Assembly: GCA_947643295.1 (NCBI GenBank)
Contig: CANRVM010000058.1
Location: forward strand, 1 to 6,969
Direction: 5' to 3'
Origin: an uncultured Mycoplasmatota bacterium
GTDB taxonomy: Bacteria; Bacillota_I; Bacilli_A; RF39; UBA660
Length of the DNA stretch: 6,969 bases
Under the pieces are notes generated by a model, which ran no database searches, had not been told where the DNA came from, and was given only the letters and a program-made list of their open reading frames with translations. Below are positions 6,095-6,969 of the stretch, in pieces. The stretch's first letter is position 1, and each line of letters starts with the position of its first letter. Made by a program: the position numbers and the translations under genes.

Positions 6095-6969
6095 TAATTT
6101 TCCCCACCATTTCTATAAAGATATCACTAAGAGAAGCTTCTACAGCTTCAAACTTAAAAACATCATATTTTTTAATAAATTGAAATACTTTTGATACCGC
6201 TTCTTTCTTTTCAATAAAGACTGTAAGATTAGTAGCCTTCTCTACAACTTTTTTGACTCCTTCTATCTCTTTTAATTTTGAAAGATTAACACCTTTTGCC
6301 TTAATCTCTATTTTTTTGATACCAAATGATTTTTTAATCTCTTCTAACTCTCCGTCTAATATCTTCTTTCCTTTTACTAAGATAATTAATTTCTCACAAA
6401 ATTCTTCAATGTATTCCATTTGATGAGAAGAAAAAATAATGGAAGTTTTCTCTTCCTTTAACTGATAAATCGCTTCTTTCATCATTCTTACATTGATAGG
6501 ATCTAAACCTGTAAAAGGTTCATCTAAAATTAATAACTTTGGATGATTGATAACAGCAGAGATAAATTGAATTTTTTGTTGATTTCCTTTACTTAGTTCC
6601 TTTATCTTTTTGTCTTTATACGACTCTATCTCAAAATGTTTCAACCATTTATCTAACTCTTTTAAAATCTTTTTAGAATCCATTCCCTTTAAAGCACCAT
6701 AATATAGTATTTGTTCTTTTACTGTCATTTTTGTTAATAGACTTCTCTCTTCTGTAACATAACCTATTTTATCTGTTACAGTATAATCAATTTTTTTTCC
6801 ATCTAATAGAACCATTCCTTTCTCTGGTTCTAAGAGTCCTAAAATCATTCGAAATGTAGTGGTTTTCCCCGCTCCATTTTCTCCTAAAAGACCAAAAATT
6901 TCTCCATCTTCTACTTGAAAAGATAAATCATCTACTGCCACTAAACTTCCAAAGGTTTTGACTACACTT
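6087..6969 (-). CDS. ABC transporter ATP-binding protein, NatA/YhaQ-like (COG4152), 5' end outside window
   Basis: Energising subunit of the exporter with the permease at 4775-6094. A GTG at 6941 could be read as a start, but the frame stays open to the edge, and the upstream codons read SVVKTFGSL before VAVDDLSF, the usual first beta-strand of these ATPases. The true start is therefore just beyond position 6969, probably by only a few codons. Counting from that GTG codon: Walker A GENGAGKTT (20-28), signature LSKGNQQK (116-123), Walker B LLILDEP (136-142), D-loop GLD (145-147) and H-loop H173. At the Q-loop position the sequence is YVTEERSLL, lacking the usual Gln, a trait I recall from this subfamily. 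After about 210 comes the regulatory C-terminal region (DUF4162-like). It overlaps the permease by 8 bases in one operon. The promoter lies outside the window. Confidence 0.95.
   Translation of the reverse strand, partial: SVVKTFGSLVAVDDLSFQVEDGEIFGLLGENGAGKTTTFRMILGLLEPEKGMVLLDGKKIDYTVTDKIGYVTEERSLLTKMTVKEQILYYGALKGMDSKKILKELDKWLKHFEIESYKDKKIKELSKGNQQKIQFISAVINHPKLLILDEPFTGLDPINVRMMKEAIYQLKEEKTSIIFSSHQMEYIEEFCEKLIILVKGKKILDGELEEIKKSFGIKKIEIKAKGVNLSKLKEIEGVKKVVEKATNLTVFIEKKEAVSKVFQFIKKYDVFKFEAVEASLSDIFIEMVGKINE

Noticed and set aside
1..6969. Novel defence, toxin-antitoxin, CRISPR or mobile system
   Set aside because: No repeat array, transposase, integrase, toxin pair or nuclease motif is visible; the genes are housekeeping, transport or single unknowns with uniform composition.

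Overview
The window reads as chromosomal DNA from an AT-rich, low-GC Gram-positive relative (Bacilli or another Firmicutes/Mollicutes-like lineage, possibly an uncultured gut member). The support is strong AT bias, long A/T tracts, AAGGAGG-type ribosome binding sites, TTGACA/TATAAT-type promoters with 17-base spacers, Lys/Ile/Asn/Glu-rich proteins and a YhaQ/YhaP-type ABC exporter. TGG encodes tryptophan and TGA ends one gene, so the standard bacterial code applies rather than the Mycoplasma code. The taxonomic call is an inference. There is no tRNA, rRNA, CRISPR array, insertion sequence or phage gene, and no gene-free stretch longer than 300 bases.

Layout. Positions 1-105 (minus) hold the first 35 codons of a gene that leaves the window at the left: a short basic N-terminus and one membrane/signal segment ending in GSYAWY. 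It diverges from an unrecognised 297-aa soluble protein (260-1153, plus) across a promoter region. That gene converges on htpG (1209-3092, minus), a complete bacterial Hsp90 chaperone, and the two share a hairpin at 1189-1210. Upstream of htpG, on the same strand, is a complete radical SAM protein of the PflX/COG1313 type (3165-4052). The 72-base gap between them carries a full htpG promoter overlapped by a CIRCE-like inverted repeat (the HrcA heat-shock operator), one arm of which contains the radical SAM gene's stop codon.

Divergent from the radical SAM gene is a small predicted lipoprotein (190 aa, 4172-4744, plus) with a strong promoter. Its true start lies downstream of a longer frame that would read through that promoter. 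It converges, through a shared bidirectional terminator, on a two-gene ABC exporter operon (minus): the ATPase (6087 to the right edge, missing only its extreme N-terminus) and the ABC-2 permease (4775-6094), overlapping by 8 bases.

How the genes relate. The ATPase and permease form one exporter. htpG appears to be an HrcA-type heat-shock gene. The other genes show no evident pathway link. No previously undescribed multi-gene system is evident; the most informative signals are the htpG operator/promoter arrangement, the overlaps of stop codons with regulatory hairpins, and two lineage-specific unknown proteins.
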